DNA of 64,000 nucleotides, taken from JBBQAA01 sp038276395 (GTDB lineage: Bacteria; Actinomycetota; Thermoleophilia; Solirubrobacterales; Solirubrobacteraceae). A program made the position numbers and the translations under genes. The notes below the pieces were generated by a model. That model was not told the origin of the DNA, made no database searches, and was given only the letters and a program-made list of their open reading frames with translations. Shown piece by piece: positions 15,556 to 23,262 of this stretch. Numbering within the stretch: the first letter of the stretch is position 1; the number at the start of each line of letters is the position of its first letter. The stretch is taken from contig JBBQAA010000074.1 in assembly GCA_038276395.1 (NCBI GenBank), forward strand, positions 142,578-206,577, read 5' to 3'.

Positions 15556-16896
15556 CTACGTGCCGCCGATCGTCTCCTCGACCACGGCCACGAGCCGCGC
15601 GCACGCCGCATCGGCCTCCTCCTCCGAGGGCGCCTCGACCATCACCCGCACGAGCGGCTCGGTGCCGCTCGGGCGGACGAGCACGCGGCCGCGTCCCTCG
15701 AGCGCGGCCTGCTCGCGGGCCACGGCGTCGGCGACGCCGTTTGACCGCTCCAGCGCGCCGCGCGCGGCGATCCGCACGTTGACGAGCCGCTGCGGCAGCT
15801 TCTCCATCGCGTGGCGGTCGGCCAGCGCGCCGTCGCCGAGGGCCTCGAGGGCCAGGAGCGCGGCGGCGATCCCGTCGCCGGAGGGGGCGAAGCCGAGGTC
15901 GATGATGTGCCCGGACTGCTCGCCGCCAAGGGTCCAGCCCCGCGCGATGAGCTCGGCGAGGACGTAGCGATCGCCCACGGGCGTCGTGGTCACAGCCACT
16001 CCGGCCTCCGCCATCGCGGTGTGGAAGCCGTAGTTCGTCATCACCGTGACCACGACACCGCCGCCGGGCAGGCGGTCCTGCGCGCGGAGGTGGAGCGCGG
16101 CGAGGGCGATCAGCTCGTCACCGTCGACCGTCTCGCCGCGCGGGTCGACGGCGAGCACGCGGTCGCCGTCCCCGTCGAAGGCGAAGGCGGCGTCGTGGCC
16201 GGCGAGCTCCGGGTGCCCGGCCAACGCGACCAGGTGGGTCGAGCCGCAGCGGTCGTTGATGTTCCGGCCGTCTGGGCGATCGGCGAGCACGGTGACCGCG
16301 GCGCCGAGGCGGCGGAAGATCTCCGGCGCGGCGCGGTGGGTGGCGCCGTTCGCGCAGTCCAGGAGGATCCGCCGGCCCGAGAGGTCAAGCTCGCGGAAGC
16401 GCTCGTGCAGCGCCCGAACATAGTCCTCGAGGGCACCGTGCAGCGCCGCCGTGCGCCCGAACCTGAGAGGGGTCTGACCCCTCTCAGGGTTCTGGACGCG
16501 CGCCTCGATGTCCTCCTCGGCGGCGTCCGGCAGCTTCAGCGCGTCGGCGCCAAAGAGCTTTATTCCGTTGTCTCCGTAGGGGTTGTGGGAGGCGGAGATG
16601 ACCGCGGCGAGCTCGAACCCGTGCCGCGCCAGCAGCAGCGGCGCGGCCGGGGTGGGCAGGACCCCGGCGGTGAAGACGTCCCCGCCCGCCGCGCACACCC
16701 CGGCGGCGAGCGCGGCCTCGAGCATCGGCCCCGACTCCCGCGTGTCGCGGATGATGAGCACCCGCGGGCGCTCGATGCCGTCGACCTCGCGCTGGCGCTG
16801 CACCGCCGCGCGCCCGAGGGCGAGCGCGAGGTCGGCCGTGAGGACGGTCCCGGCGGCGCCCCTGACGCCGTCGGTCCCGAAGAGCTCGCGCCCCAA
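15556..16896 (-). CDS. glmM: phosphoglucosamine mutase
   Basis: The 446-residue enzyme converts glucosamine-6-phosphate to glucosamine-1-phosphate for UDP-GlcNAc. The phosphoserine loop is SASHNP at 101-106 (Ser103), the metal loop is DGDGDR, the sugar loop is GGEQSGH and the phosphate site is RPSGTEP. The start is a TTG at 16896, three bases after rpsI, so glmM is in the rplM-rpsI operon. Residues about 136-146 are encoded by a 27-base palindrome, which looks like an in-frame insertion in a variable loop. Confidence 0.95.
   Translation of the reverse strand: MGRELFGTDGVRGAAGTVLTADLALALGRAAVQRQREVDGIERPRVLIIRDTRESGPMLEAALAAGVCAAGGDVFTAGVLPTPAAPLLLARHGFELAAVISASHNPYGDNGIKLFGADALKLPDAAEEDIEARVQNPERGQTPLRFGRTAALHGALEDYVRALHERFRELDLSGRRILLDCANGATHRAAPEIFRRLGAAVTVLADRPDGRNINDRCGSTHLVALAGHPELAGHDAAFAFDGDGDRVLAVDPRGETVDGDELIALAALHLRAQDRLPGGGVVVTVMTNYGFHTAMAEAGVAVTTTPVGDRYVLAELIARGWTLGGEQSGHIIDLGFAPSGDGIAAALLALEALGDGALADRHAMEKLPQRLVNVRIAARGALERSNGVADAVAREQAALEGRGRVLVRPSGTEPLVRVMVEAPSEEEADAACARLVAVVEETIGGT
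16462..16488. repeat. perfect 12-bp inverted repeat inside glmM
   Basis: CCTGAGAGGGGT, then CTG, then ACCCCTCTCAGG: 12-bp arms with a 3-nt loop. Three further outer pairs (GAA/TTC) form if one G is bulged. The element stays in frame and encodes residues NPERGQTPLRF of GlmM. It resembles the short palindromes containing GGGGTCnGACCCC that occur as dispersed repeats in bacteria. Confidence 0.8.
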
Positions 16897-16899
16897 GGC

Positions 16900-17790
16900 T
16901 TAACGCTTGGAGAACTGCGGGCGCTTGCGGGCCTTCTTCAGCCCCGCCTTCTTGCGCTCCTTGACCCGGGAGTCGCGGGTGAGGAAGCCGCGGCGCTTGA
17001 GCTCCCCGCGCAGGTTCGGGTCGGCCTCGAGCAGCGCGCGGGCGATGCCGTGGCGCAGCGCGCCGGCCTGGGCGGAGACACCGCCACCGTGGATCTTCGC
17101 CACGACGTCCATGCGCTCCTCGTAGCCCACGGTCTCGAGCGGCTGGCGGATGACGTGCTGGAGGGTGAGGCGCGGGAAGAACGTGAAGAGGTCGCGCTCC
17201 CTGCGGTTCTCCATCCCCGTGATCTGGAAGGCGCCGGTGCCCGGCTTCAGGTACACGCGGGCCACCGCGCTCTTGCGCTTGCCGGTGACGTAGCCGCGGC
17301 TCGGGTAGCGCGCGCCGGCGGCGAGGTCGATCGCCGCCTCGGCGATGCGCGCGGGCTCCTCGGCCTGCTCCTCGGCGGGCGCGGCCTTGTCGTCCTCGGT
17401 CGCGTAGGGATCGACGTCCTCGCTCGAGCCGGCAGTGGGGGCGTCGAGGACGATGTCCGGCACGAGGTCCGCGCCGGGGATCTCGGGCTTCTCGCGCGGG
17501 CGCTCGGGCAGCTCCTCCTCGGCCTCGGCGATCGCCTCGGCCTGGGTCTGCTCGGGCTCGCCCGGACCGAGCGGCTGCGTCTCCGGCGCCGGCGGAGCGT
17601 CGGCCTCCGGCTCCTGCGCGCGTACGGGCGGTGCCGGGCGCTCGTCCTCTCCCACCTCGACCTTGGACGCATCGCCGGCGGCGTCCGCCGCGGGCGACGC
17701 AGTGGGCTCCCCGGCGACGGCCTCGGCCTCCTCCGGGGTCTCCGGCGCCTCGGCGTCGGTCGGGGTTTCGTCGGGCGGGGTCTCGCTCAC
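16900..17790 (-). CDS. rpsI: 30S ribosomal protein uS9 with a long acidic N-terminal extension
   Basis: The last ~135 residues are a standard uS9: YVTGKRKSAVARV, the HGGGVSAQAGALRHGIARAL core, and the basic tail ending QFSKR that reaches the P-site tRNA. Before this lie about 160 residues rich in Glu, Asp, Ala and Pro with no folded-domain signature. Other actinobacterial S9 proteins have shorter acidic leaders; this is unusually long. The GTG start at 17790 overlaps the rplM stop (GTGA), and no other start separates the extension from the core as an independent gene. Confidence 0.9.
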   Translation of the reverse strand: MSETPPDETPTDAEAPETPEEAEAVAGEPTASPAADAAGDASKVEVGEDERPAPPVRAQEPEADAPPAPETQPLGPGEPEQTQAEAIAEAEEELPERPREKPEIPGADLVPDIVLDAPTAGSSEDVDPYATEDDKAAPAEEQAEEPARIAEAAIDLAAGARYPSRGYVTGKRKSAVARVYLKPGTGAFQITGMENRRERDLFTFFPRLTLQHVIRQPLETVGYEERMDVVAKIHGGGVSAQAGALRHGIARALLEADPNLRGELKRRGFLTRDSRVKERKKAGLKKARKRPQFSKR

Positions 17791-18224
17791 CGGGTCTTGA
17801 TCTCCAGAGGTCGGGGCTGCTGGGCCTGATGCGGGTGCTCGGACCCGGCGTAGATCTTCAGCTTCGTCAGCTGCTTGCGGCCGAGGCGCGTGCGCGGGAC
17901 CATCCCCTTGACGGCGTGGCGGATGACCTCCTCGGGGCGGCGGCGGAGCTGCTCCTCGAGCGTGCGCGAGCGGATGCCGCCCGGGTAGCCCGAGTGGCGG
18001 TAGTAGCGCTTCTCCGCCCGCTTGTTGCCGGTCACCGCGACCTTCTCGCAGTTGATGACGACGACGAAGTCGCCGGTGTCGACGTGCGGGGTGTAGGTCG
18101 GCTTGCGCTTGCCGCGCAGCACGTCGGCGATCTGCGTGGCGAGCCGGCCCAGGGTCTGGCCCGAGGCGTCGACGAGCACCCAGTTGCGTTCGCGGTCGTT
18201 GGCGTTGGCGACGTAGGTCTTCAT
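17787..18224 (-). CDS. rplM: 50S ribosomal protein uL13
   Basis: The 145-residue protein matches L13: the WVLVDASGQTLGRLAT start region, DTGDFVVVINCEKV, then HSGYPGG and GMVPRTRLGRKQLTKLKIY. It is the first gene of the rplM-rpsI-glmM operon, coupled to rpsI by GTGA. Unlike most first genes here it has a leader of about 45-50 nt downstream of its TATAGT box, as expected for a ribosomal-protein operon. Confidence 0.97.
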   Translation of the reverse strand: MKTYVANANDRERNWVLVDASGQTLGRLATQIADVLRGKRKPTYTPHVDTGDFVVVINCEKVAVTGNKRAEKRYYRHSGYPGGIRSRTLEEQLRRRPEEVIRHAVKGMVPRTRLGRKQLTKLKIYAGSEHPHQAQQPRPLEIKTR

Positions 18225-18278
18225 GGCGCGAAGGAAACGCCTCCGGCACCGGGAATCCGGCCCGTGAGGCGGCCGCTC

Positions 18279-18284
18279 ACTATA
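18279..18284 (-). promoter_or_regulatory. TATAGT -10 box of the rplM-rpsI-glmM operon
   Basis: TATAGT on the minus strand lies about 55 nt before the rplM ATG. The transcript would have a GC-rich 5' leader able to host autoregulation; no obvious -35 match is present. Confidence 0.5.
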
Positions 18285-18322
18285 GGAAAGCCCTGAAAAC
18301 GCGCGACCTCCGGCGGGGCGGC

Positions 18323-18328
18323 TACTCT
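18323..18328 (+). promoter_or_regulatory. TACTCT -10 box upstream of the c-di-AMP riboswitch
   Basis: TACTCT lies just before the predicted 5' edge of the riboswitch. Initiation about 7 nt downstream would include the whole aptamer in the leader. Confidence 0.4.
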
Positions 18329-18340
18329 CCCCCGCTGTCA

Positions 18341-18472
18341 CACCGCCGAATCCGCGGGCCTCCGGGCCCGGGGAGCGGGGGACCCGCGGCCATGGACCAC
18401 ATGGCGGGGGCGAATCCGGGCCTCTGCCCGGTAGCGCGCGCAGCGCGAGCCCGACAGCTAACCCCGTAGGCG
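18341..18472 (+). promoter_or_regulatory. ydaO-yuaA class cyclic-di-AMP riboswitch
   Basis: The leader contains the conserved ydaO blocks in order: an early CACCGCCGAATCCGCGGG element, the GCGGGGGACCCGCGG block, then GGGGGCGAATCC, and finally the diagnostic 3' segment CCGACAGCTAACCCCGTAGG followed by CGAG. This RNA class binds c-di-AMP and, in actinobacteria, typically lies ahead of cell-wall hydrolase genes. The next gene is an M23 peptidase starting at 18505. The ligand normally turns expression off. Confidence 0.88.
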
Positions 18473-18504
18473 AGAAACGACGACGAGGGGTTGCCGCCGC
18501 GCGC

Positions 18505-19695
18505 ATGCACGGTCTGACGAGGACGACGATCGGAATCTGCACGGCGGCCGCCGTGCTCGCGCCCGGCCCCCGGGCGGACGACGGCGGCGCGGCGCCGAGC
18601 CCGGCCCCGATCGTCTCCGGCGCGGCGTGCCGCGCGGCCTGCCCCGCGCTCGACGCGGCGGGCCCGGGCGCGCTCGTGCGCGTGGGCGGGCAGAACCTCG
18701 CGGGCACGGCGCGGATCGTGTTCCTCGGCAGGCGCGGATCCAAGGACGACGTGAGCGCCGCGCCCCGCCGGCGCGGCGAGCGGTTCGCCGAGGTCGTCGT
18801 GCCCGAGGGCGCTCGCACCGGTCCGATCGCGGCCCTGAGCGCCGACGGCCAGGCCTCCACGCCGACCCGCTCCCCGCTGATCCTCCTGCCCGCCGACGGC
18901 CCGAAGGCGCCGCGCCCCCGCGCGGGAGGCTCGCCGTACGTCGACACCGCCGTCGCCTCCTCCCGCGTGTACTTCTTCGGGCGGGGGCGCGCCCGTCTGC
19001 GCTACCTCGTCCGGGGCGCGAAGCCGCGCGCCCTGCGCATCGACCTCGTGCGCCTGGCCGACCGGCGCTCGGTGCACCACTGGCTCCTGCCGGACGCCGC
19101 GCCCGGCCTCGCGCGCTCGGTGTCGTGGGACGGCACGGTCCACGGCCGCACCGCGCCCGCCGGCCGCTACGAGTTCCGCGTCGCCGTCGGCCCGAGCGCG
19201 CTCGCCCGCTCGGCGGGCGCCGGCGCACCGCCGCCCGCGGACGCGACGCGCGCCGGGGGCTTCGCCTTCCTCGCCGCCATCTTCCCCATCCGCGGCCGCC
19301 ACTCGGTCAGCTCGGGCGCCGGCCGCTTCGGCGCGCCCCGGGCGGGCCACCGGCACGAGGGCCAGGACACCTTCGCCGCCTGCGGCACGCCGCTCGTGGC
19401 CGCCGTGGGCGGACGGGTTCGCTACGCCGGCTACCAGGGCGCGGCCGGGAACTACCTCGTCATCGACGCCGCCGGCACCGGCGTCGACATGGTCTACGAC
19501 CACCTGCGCTCCCCCGCGCCCGTGCGCACGGGCCAGCGGGTCTACACCGGCCAGCGCATCGGCGAGGTCGGGCAGACGGGCGACGCCACCGCCTGCCACC
19601 TGCACTTCGAGCTGTGGTCCGCCCCCGGGTGGTACCGCGGCGGGCGGCCCTTCGACCCGCTGCCGACGCTGCGGGCCTGGGACGCAGTCTCCTGA
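18505..19695 (+). CDS. secreted M23-family peptidase under a c-di-AMP riboswitch
   Basis: The 396-residue protein starts with a short signal-like segment. Its middle has beta-rich, Ig/FlgD-like stretches (YEFRVAVG preceded by TAPAGR). The C-terminal LytM/M23 domain has the zinc ligands of GHRHEGQD (His284, Asp288) and HLHFE (365-369), so the catalytic residues are present. The likely role is peptidoglycan endopeptidase or envelope remodelling. Control by c-di-AMP is supported by the riboswitch in its leader. Confidence 0.9.
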   Translation: MHGLTRTTIGICTAAAVLAPGPRADDGGAAPSPAPIVSGAACRAACPALDAAGPGALVRVGGQNLAGTARIVFLGRRGSKDDVSAAPRRRGERFAEVVVPEGARTGPIAALSADGQASTPTRSPLILLPADGPKAPRPRAGGSPYVDTAVASSRVYFFGRGRARLRYLVRGAKPRALRIDLVRLADRRSVHHWLLPDAAPGLARSVSWDGTVHGRTAPAGRYEFRVAVGPSALARSAGAGAPPPADATRAGGFAFLAAIFPIRGRHSVSSGAGRFGAPRAGHRHEGQDTFAACGTPLVAAVGGRVRYAGYQGAAGNYLVIDAAGTGVDMVYDHLRSPAPVRTGQRVYTGQRIGEVGQTGDATACHLHFELWSAPGWYRGGRPFDPLPTLRAWDAVS

Positions 19696-19735
19696 CGTCC
19701 TGGCCGGGGCGGGAGAAAGGCGTATCGCCGCGAGA

Positions 19736-19741
19736 TATACT
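19736..19741 (+). promoter_or_regulatory. TATACT -10 box of the RHH/PIN operon
   Basis: A consensus TATACT lies exactly 6 nt before the GTG at 19748, so the mRNA should start at or next to the start codon. Confidence 0.6.
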
Positions 19742-19747
19742 CGCGGC

Positions 19748-20002
19748 GTGGCAAAGGTGCTGATCTCCATCCCCGACGCGCTGCTCGAGCGCGTCGACCG
19801 CGAGGCAGGCCGGCGCGGCGCGACCCGCAGCGGCTTTCTCCAGCACGCCGCCCAGCGCGAGCTGGGCTGGCCCGATCCGGTCGCGCTCGATGCGGCCCTT
19901 CGGCGCGGGCGAGCCGCGCTCGCCGGGAGCGAGCGATTCGAGTCCGCCGATCTCATCCGCGAGGATCGTGATGCCCGCGACGCCCGCGATCGACGTCGTT
20001 AG
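19748..20002 (+). CDS. ribbon-helix-helix antitoxin (VapB-like)
   Basis: The 84-residue protein opens with KVLISIPDALLERVDREAG, a ribbon-helix-helix start of the CopG/MetJ fold, followed by a Gly-containing turn and the second helix (TRSGFLQHAA). It probably binds its own promoter and neutralises the overlapping PIN toxin. The C-terminal part is acidic and Arg-rich and likely contacts the toxin. The GTG start is set by the TATACT box. Confidence 0.8.
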   Translation: MAKVLISIPDALLERVDREAGRRGATRSGFLQHAAQRELGWPDPVALDAALRRGRAALAGSERFESADLIREDRDARDARDRRR

Positions 20003-20411
20003 CGACGCGAACGTCGCGCTCAAGTGGTTCCACGCCGAAGGCGAGGAGGAGGTCGCGCCCGCCCGCGCGCTGCTCGCCGGCCACCGGAACCGCACGGTCG
20101 CCCTCAGCATCCTCGACCTCACGCCCTACGAGGTCGGCAACGCGCTGCTCCGCGGTCGGCTCGCGATCCGAGCCGACCGCGTCGCCGTCGTGCTCGCCGC
20201 CCTCCGCGAGATCTGCCCGGCGATCGCGCCCACCGCCGAGGACCTCGCCGAGGCGGCGGCGCTGGCCGAGCAGCACGAGCTCACCCTCTACGACGCGGCC
20301 TACGCCGCGGTCTCCCGGCGCCGCGGCGCACAGCTCGTCACGCTCGACCGCGAGCTGCTCCGCGCCGGCCTCGGTCGACGGCCGAGCGAGCTGCTGGCGG
20401 AGTTGCCCTGA
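19971..20411 (+). CDS. PIN-domain toxin (VapC-like ribonuclease)
   Basis: The 146-residue PIN domain has its first metal-binding Asp12 in VVSDANVALKWF, a central acidic residue in TPYEVGNALL, and the DAAYAAVSRRRG...LVTLDREL end. PIN toxins cleave RNA, often tRNA or rRNA. The ATG at 19971 lies inside the end of the antitoxin gene (32-bp overlap), so expression is coupled. Confidence 0.85.
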   Translation: MPATPAIDVVSDANVALKWFHAEGEEEVAPARALLAGHRNRTVALSILDLTPYEVGNALLRGRLAIRADRVAVVLAALREICPAIAPTAEDLAEAAALAEQHELTLYDAAYAAVSRRRGAQLVTLDRELLRAGLGRRPSELLAELP

Positions 20412-20533
20412 CCGTCCCGTCTCTTCCGCTCACGACCCACCCCGCGCCGGGACCACCAGCCGGCCGGGCCCCGGAAGGTGGAGCGAGGAAGGAGGCGCGC
20501 ACGAGCGCCCACCACCACGAACGCGTGCCCCCG

Positions 20534-20728
20534 TCAACGCCCGGCCCGCACCCGGCGCGCAAGGACCACGGCGAGCAGGACGAGCAGCGTCACGGCGGCG
20601 ATCACCCCGGCGAGGAAGAACACGACCGAGACGTCGTGCCTCGTGCCCGGGCTGTCCTGGCCGAACGCGGTGTTCTCGAGGATCCAGACCACGATGACCG
20701 CGGCGCAGACGGCGATGGGCGCGCGCAT
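20534..20728 (-). CDS. small two-helix membrane protein
   Basis: The 64-residue protein consists of two hydrophobic helices (AVCAAVIVVWILEN and FFLAGVIAAVTLLVLLAVVLA) separated by a short polar loop with GQDSPGT, and ends RRVRAGR. The ATG shares a base with the stop of the dirigent-like gene (TGATG), so it is the second gene of that operon. Function unknown; copy 1 of the module at 13108 has no counterpart. Confidence 0.55.
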   Translation of the reverse strand: MRAPIAVCAAVIVVWILENTAFGQDSPGTRHDVSVVFFLAGVIAAVTLLVLLAVVLARRVRAGR

Positions 20729-21216
20729 CAGCGGGGGCCCGCGAGCCGGACGGTGGCGCGCTCGCTGCCGTGCGGGCCGGGGACGATGTGGACGGTCCCG
20801 CGCGCCCCGGCGTAGCGGCCGGTGCCGCCGACGACGGCCATCGAGAAGCGGGCGACCGTGGCGTGGCCGCCGGTGGTGACGAGCTGGCCGCCGTGCAGAA
20901 AGACGATCACCGTGCTCTGCTCGGAGCCGTGGCTCGCGGTCCCGGCGACGAGCTCGGTCGTGAGGGTGAAGCTCCCGAGACGGCGGCCCGCCGGATCGGT
21001 GATCCTCCCGTGCTCGAAGAACTGATCCCCGGGTGAGATCCCCTGAGGCTTGTTGTCGACGGCGCCGCCACCGGTCGCCCGCGCGACGAGCTCGAGCGTG
21101 CGGACCGCGCGGGCGGCGCGGGGATGGGGATTCGAGCCGTCGGCGTGGGCGACGGCGATCGCGCCGGCGGGGGCGAGCGCGGCCGCGGCGGCGGCGAGTA
21201 GGGCACGGCGGGACAT
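20728..21216 (-). CDS. secreted dirigent/allene-oxide-cyclase-like protein, copy 2
   Basis: The 162-residue protein has a signal peptide (MSRRALLAAAAAALAPAGA) and a beta-rich mature domain with VVGGTGRYAGARG, the dirigent/AOC-like turn shared with the protein at 13108. An AAGGAGG Shine-Dalgarno lies 5 nt before the ATG, unlike most first genes here. It diverges from a NarL-type kinase/regulator pair, exactly as copy 1 does. The ligand is unknown. Confidence 0.75.
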   Translation of the reverse strand: MSRRALLAAAAAALAPAGAIAVAHADGSNPHPRAARAVRTLELVARATGGGAVDNKPQGISPGDQFFEHGRITDPAGRRLGSFTLTTELVAGTASHGSEQSTVIVFLHGGQLVTTGGHATVARFSMAVVGGTGRYAGARGTVHIVPGPHGSERATVRLAGPR

Positions 21217-21427
21217 CAGGGCCTCCTTGTCGGGGTTCGCCGACGGTCGCCGGCCCTTCGGCAAGCTAAATGCCCGCCCGACCGTTTTCGTCGGCCGGCC
21301 GAGCGATGCGAGGCCGCCGCGCGGCCGGTCTTCGGCGTGGCGTCTGTCCTTCTCGTGGCCGCCCGGCGGCGCCGCGCGGCCGATCCAGATCCCCCGCGCG
21401 GCCGATGCGAGGCCCCTTCCGGGGAGA

Positions 21428-21433
21428 TACGGT
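21428..21433 (+). promoter_or_regulatory. TACGGT -10 box for the histidine kinase at 21440
   Basis: TACGGT is followed by 6 nt and GTG, the same spacing as in the copy 1 kinase promoter. Confidence 0.5.
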
Positions 21434-21439
21434 TCGCCG

Positions 21440-22606
21440 GTGACCACCCGACCGCGAGTCTGGGCCGCCGAGCAGGCCCGCCTGCCGCCGCTCGACATCG
21501 CCATCGCCGTCGTGCTCGTGGTCGCGGGGCAGCTCACGGCCTGGCTCGACTCGGCCGACGCCGGTCCCAAGGGGGTGACCGTGCCGGTGGCGCTCATCGT
21601 CGCGGCGGCGCTGGCGTGGCGGCGGCGGGCGCCGCTGGCCTTCCTGCTCGCGCTGCTCCTGCCGCTGATCGTCCAATCGCTCGTCGTCCGGACCTCCCCG
21701 CCGATCTTCTTCCTCGTCGCGTTGCTCGTCGGCGTGTTCTCGATGGCGGCGGAGCTGTCGTCCGGGCGCGCGGCGTGGGGCGGCGCGCTCGCGGTTCTCT
21801 GCGTGGAAGCCGTCACCCTCCTCGACCGCACGGGCACGACCTCCGACAAGGAGTTCACCGCGCTCGCGCTCGTCGGGCTGCCCTGGCTCGCCGGCCGGGC
21901 CTCGCGCCGGCAGCGCGACCGCTCGAGCGCGCTCGCGACGCACAACGAACGGCTGCGGGTCGAGCGCGACGAGCGGGCCCGGGCGGCGGTCGCTGCCGAG
22001 CGGGTGCGGATAGCGCGCGACCTGCACGACGTGATCGCCCACAGCGTGTCGGTGATGATCGTCCAGGCCGGCGCCGCCGAGCAGGTGCTCGACGCGGAGC
22101 CGGGGCGGGCGCGGGAGCCGCTCAACGCCATCCGCGCCACGGGCAAGGCGGCGCTCGACGACATGCGCCGGCTGCTCGGCGTACTCCGCACCGATACGGA
22201 CGGACTTGCGCTCGCGCCGCAGCCCACCCTGGGCGACCTCCCGGCGCTCGGCAAGCGCTTCGCTGCCGCGGGGCTCGAGGTCGACCTCGCCATGAACGGT
22301 GAGGCCCCCGAGCTCGCGCCCGGGATCGAGATGACCGCCTACCGGGTCTGCCAGGAGGCGTTGACCAACGCGCTGAAGCACGGCGGCGGCCACGCCACGC
22401 TCACGCTCGACCTGCGGCCCGATGCCGTCGAGATCGCCGTGCACGACGACGGCAGCGGAGAGCCGGCGAACGGTGGCGGCGGCCACGGCCTCGTCGGCAT
22501 GCGCGAGCGCGTCGCGCTCTACGGCGGGGAGCTGTCCGCCGGCCCACGGGCCGAGGGCGGGTTCGCGGTGCAGGCCCGCCTTCCGTGCGAGCACATGCCG
22601 ACGTGA
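21440..22606 (+). CDS. NarL-type sensor histidine kinase, copy 2
   Basis: The 388-residue kinase has membrane helices up to about residue 150, a coiled linker, a HisKA_3 box with His196 in ARDLHDVIAHSVSVM, and an HATPase with GHGLVGMRERVALYGG. It is a paralogue of the kinase at 13727. The GTG at 21440 is chosen from the adjacent TACGGT box; the longer frame upstream is antisense to the dirigent-like gene. The last bases overlap the regulator start as GTGA. Confidence 0.9.
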   Translation: MTTRPRVWAAEQARLPPLDIAIAVVLVVAGQLTAWLDSADAGPKGVTVPVALIVAAALAWRRRAPLAFLLALLLPLIVQSLVVRTSPPIFFLVALLVGVFSMAAELSSGRAAWGGALAVLCVEAVTLLDRTGTTSDKEFTALALVGLPWLAGRASRRQRDRSSALATHNERLRVERDERARAAVAAERVRIARDLHDVIAHSVSVMIVQAGAAEQVLDAEPGRAREPLNAIRATGKAALDDMRRLLGVLRTDTDGLALAPQPTLGDLPALGKRFAAAGLEVDLAMNGEAPELAPGIEMTAYRVCQEALTNALKHGGGHATLTLDLRPDAVEIAVHDDGSGEPANGGGGHGLVGMRERVALYGGELSAGPRAEGGFAVQARLPCEHMPT

Positions 22607-23262
22607 TCCGCGTCCTGCTCGCCGACGACCAGGCGCTCGTCCGGGGCGGCTTTCGCATGATCCTCGAGGCCCAGGCGGACCTCGAGGTCTGTGGTGAGGC
22701 GGCCGATGGCCGCCAAGCGGTCGCCCTCGCGCGCGAGACGGGCCCAGACGTCGTCCTGATGGACGTCCGCATGCCGGTCATGGACGGCATCGAGGCCACC
22801 CGGCGGCTGCTCGACGGCGCCGGGCCCGACCCGCCGCACGTGCTCATCCTCACCACGTTCGACCTCGACGAGTACGTCTACGAGGCGATGAAGGCAGGGG
22901 CCAGCGGCTTCCTGCTCAAGGACGTCGATCCGGCCGACCTCGCCCACGCCGTCCGCGTCGTGGCGGGAGGCGACGCCCTGCTCGCCCCGGCGATCACGCG
23001 CCGCCTGATCGAGCGCTTCGTCCGCCGGCCGCTTCCCGGTGCGTCGCGACCGGAGGGCCTCGACGAGCTCACCGAGCGCGAGCTCGAGGTCCTGCGGCTG
23101 ATCGCCCGCGGCCTCTCGAACGCGGAGATCGCCGGGCAGCTCTTCCTCACCGCCGCCACGGTCAAGACCCACGTCTCCCGGATCCTCCAGAAGCTCGACC
23201 TGCGCGACCGGGTGCAAGCGGTCGCGCTGGCCTACGAGACGGGGCTGATCGAGCCGGCCTAG
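22603..23262 (+). CDS. LuxR/NarL-type response regulator, copy 2
   Basis: The receiver domain has Asp54 (VLMDVRMPVMDG), the ADD acidic pair and LLKD. The LuxR helix-turn-helix has ELTERELEVLRLIARG and TVKTHVSRILQKL. The GTG at 22603 overlaps the kinase stop (GTGA). Its closest relative in the window is the regulator at 14881, supporting duplication of the whole module. Confidence 0.93.
   Translation: MIRVLLADDQALVRGGFRMILEAQADLEVCGEAADGRQAVALARETGPDVVLMDVRMPVMDGIEATRRLLDGAGPDPPHVLILTTFDLDEYVYEAMKAGASGFLLKDVDPADLAHAVRVVAGGDALLAPAITRRLIERFVRRPLPGASRPEGLDELTERELEVLRLIARGLSNAEIAGQLFLTAATVKTHVSRILQKLDLRDRVQAVALAYETGLIEPA

Noticed and set aside
16900..18249. 449-codon frame fusing an Arg-rich segment to uS9
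   Set aside because: The front is the wrong frame of rplM. GTG 17790 overlapping the rplM stop is the proper start.
22519..23258. Extension of the PIN toxin to 385 residues
   Set aside because: It would read antisense through the entire response regulator gene, while the PIN fold is complete before 23290.
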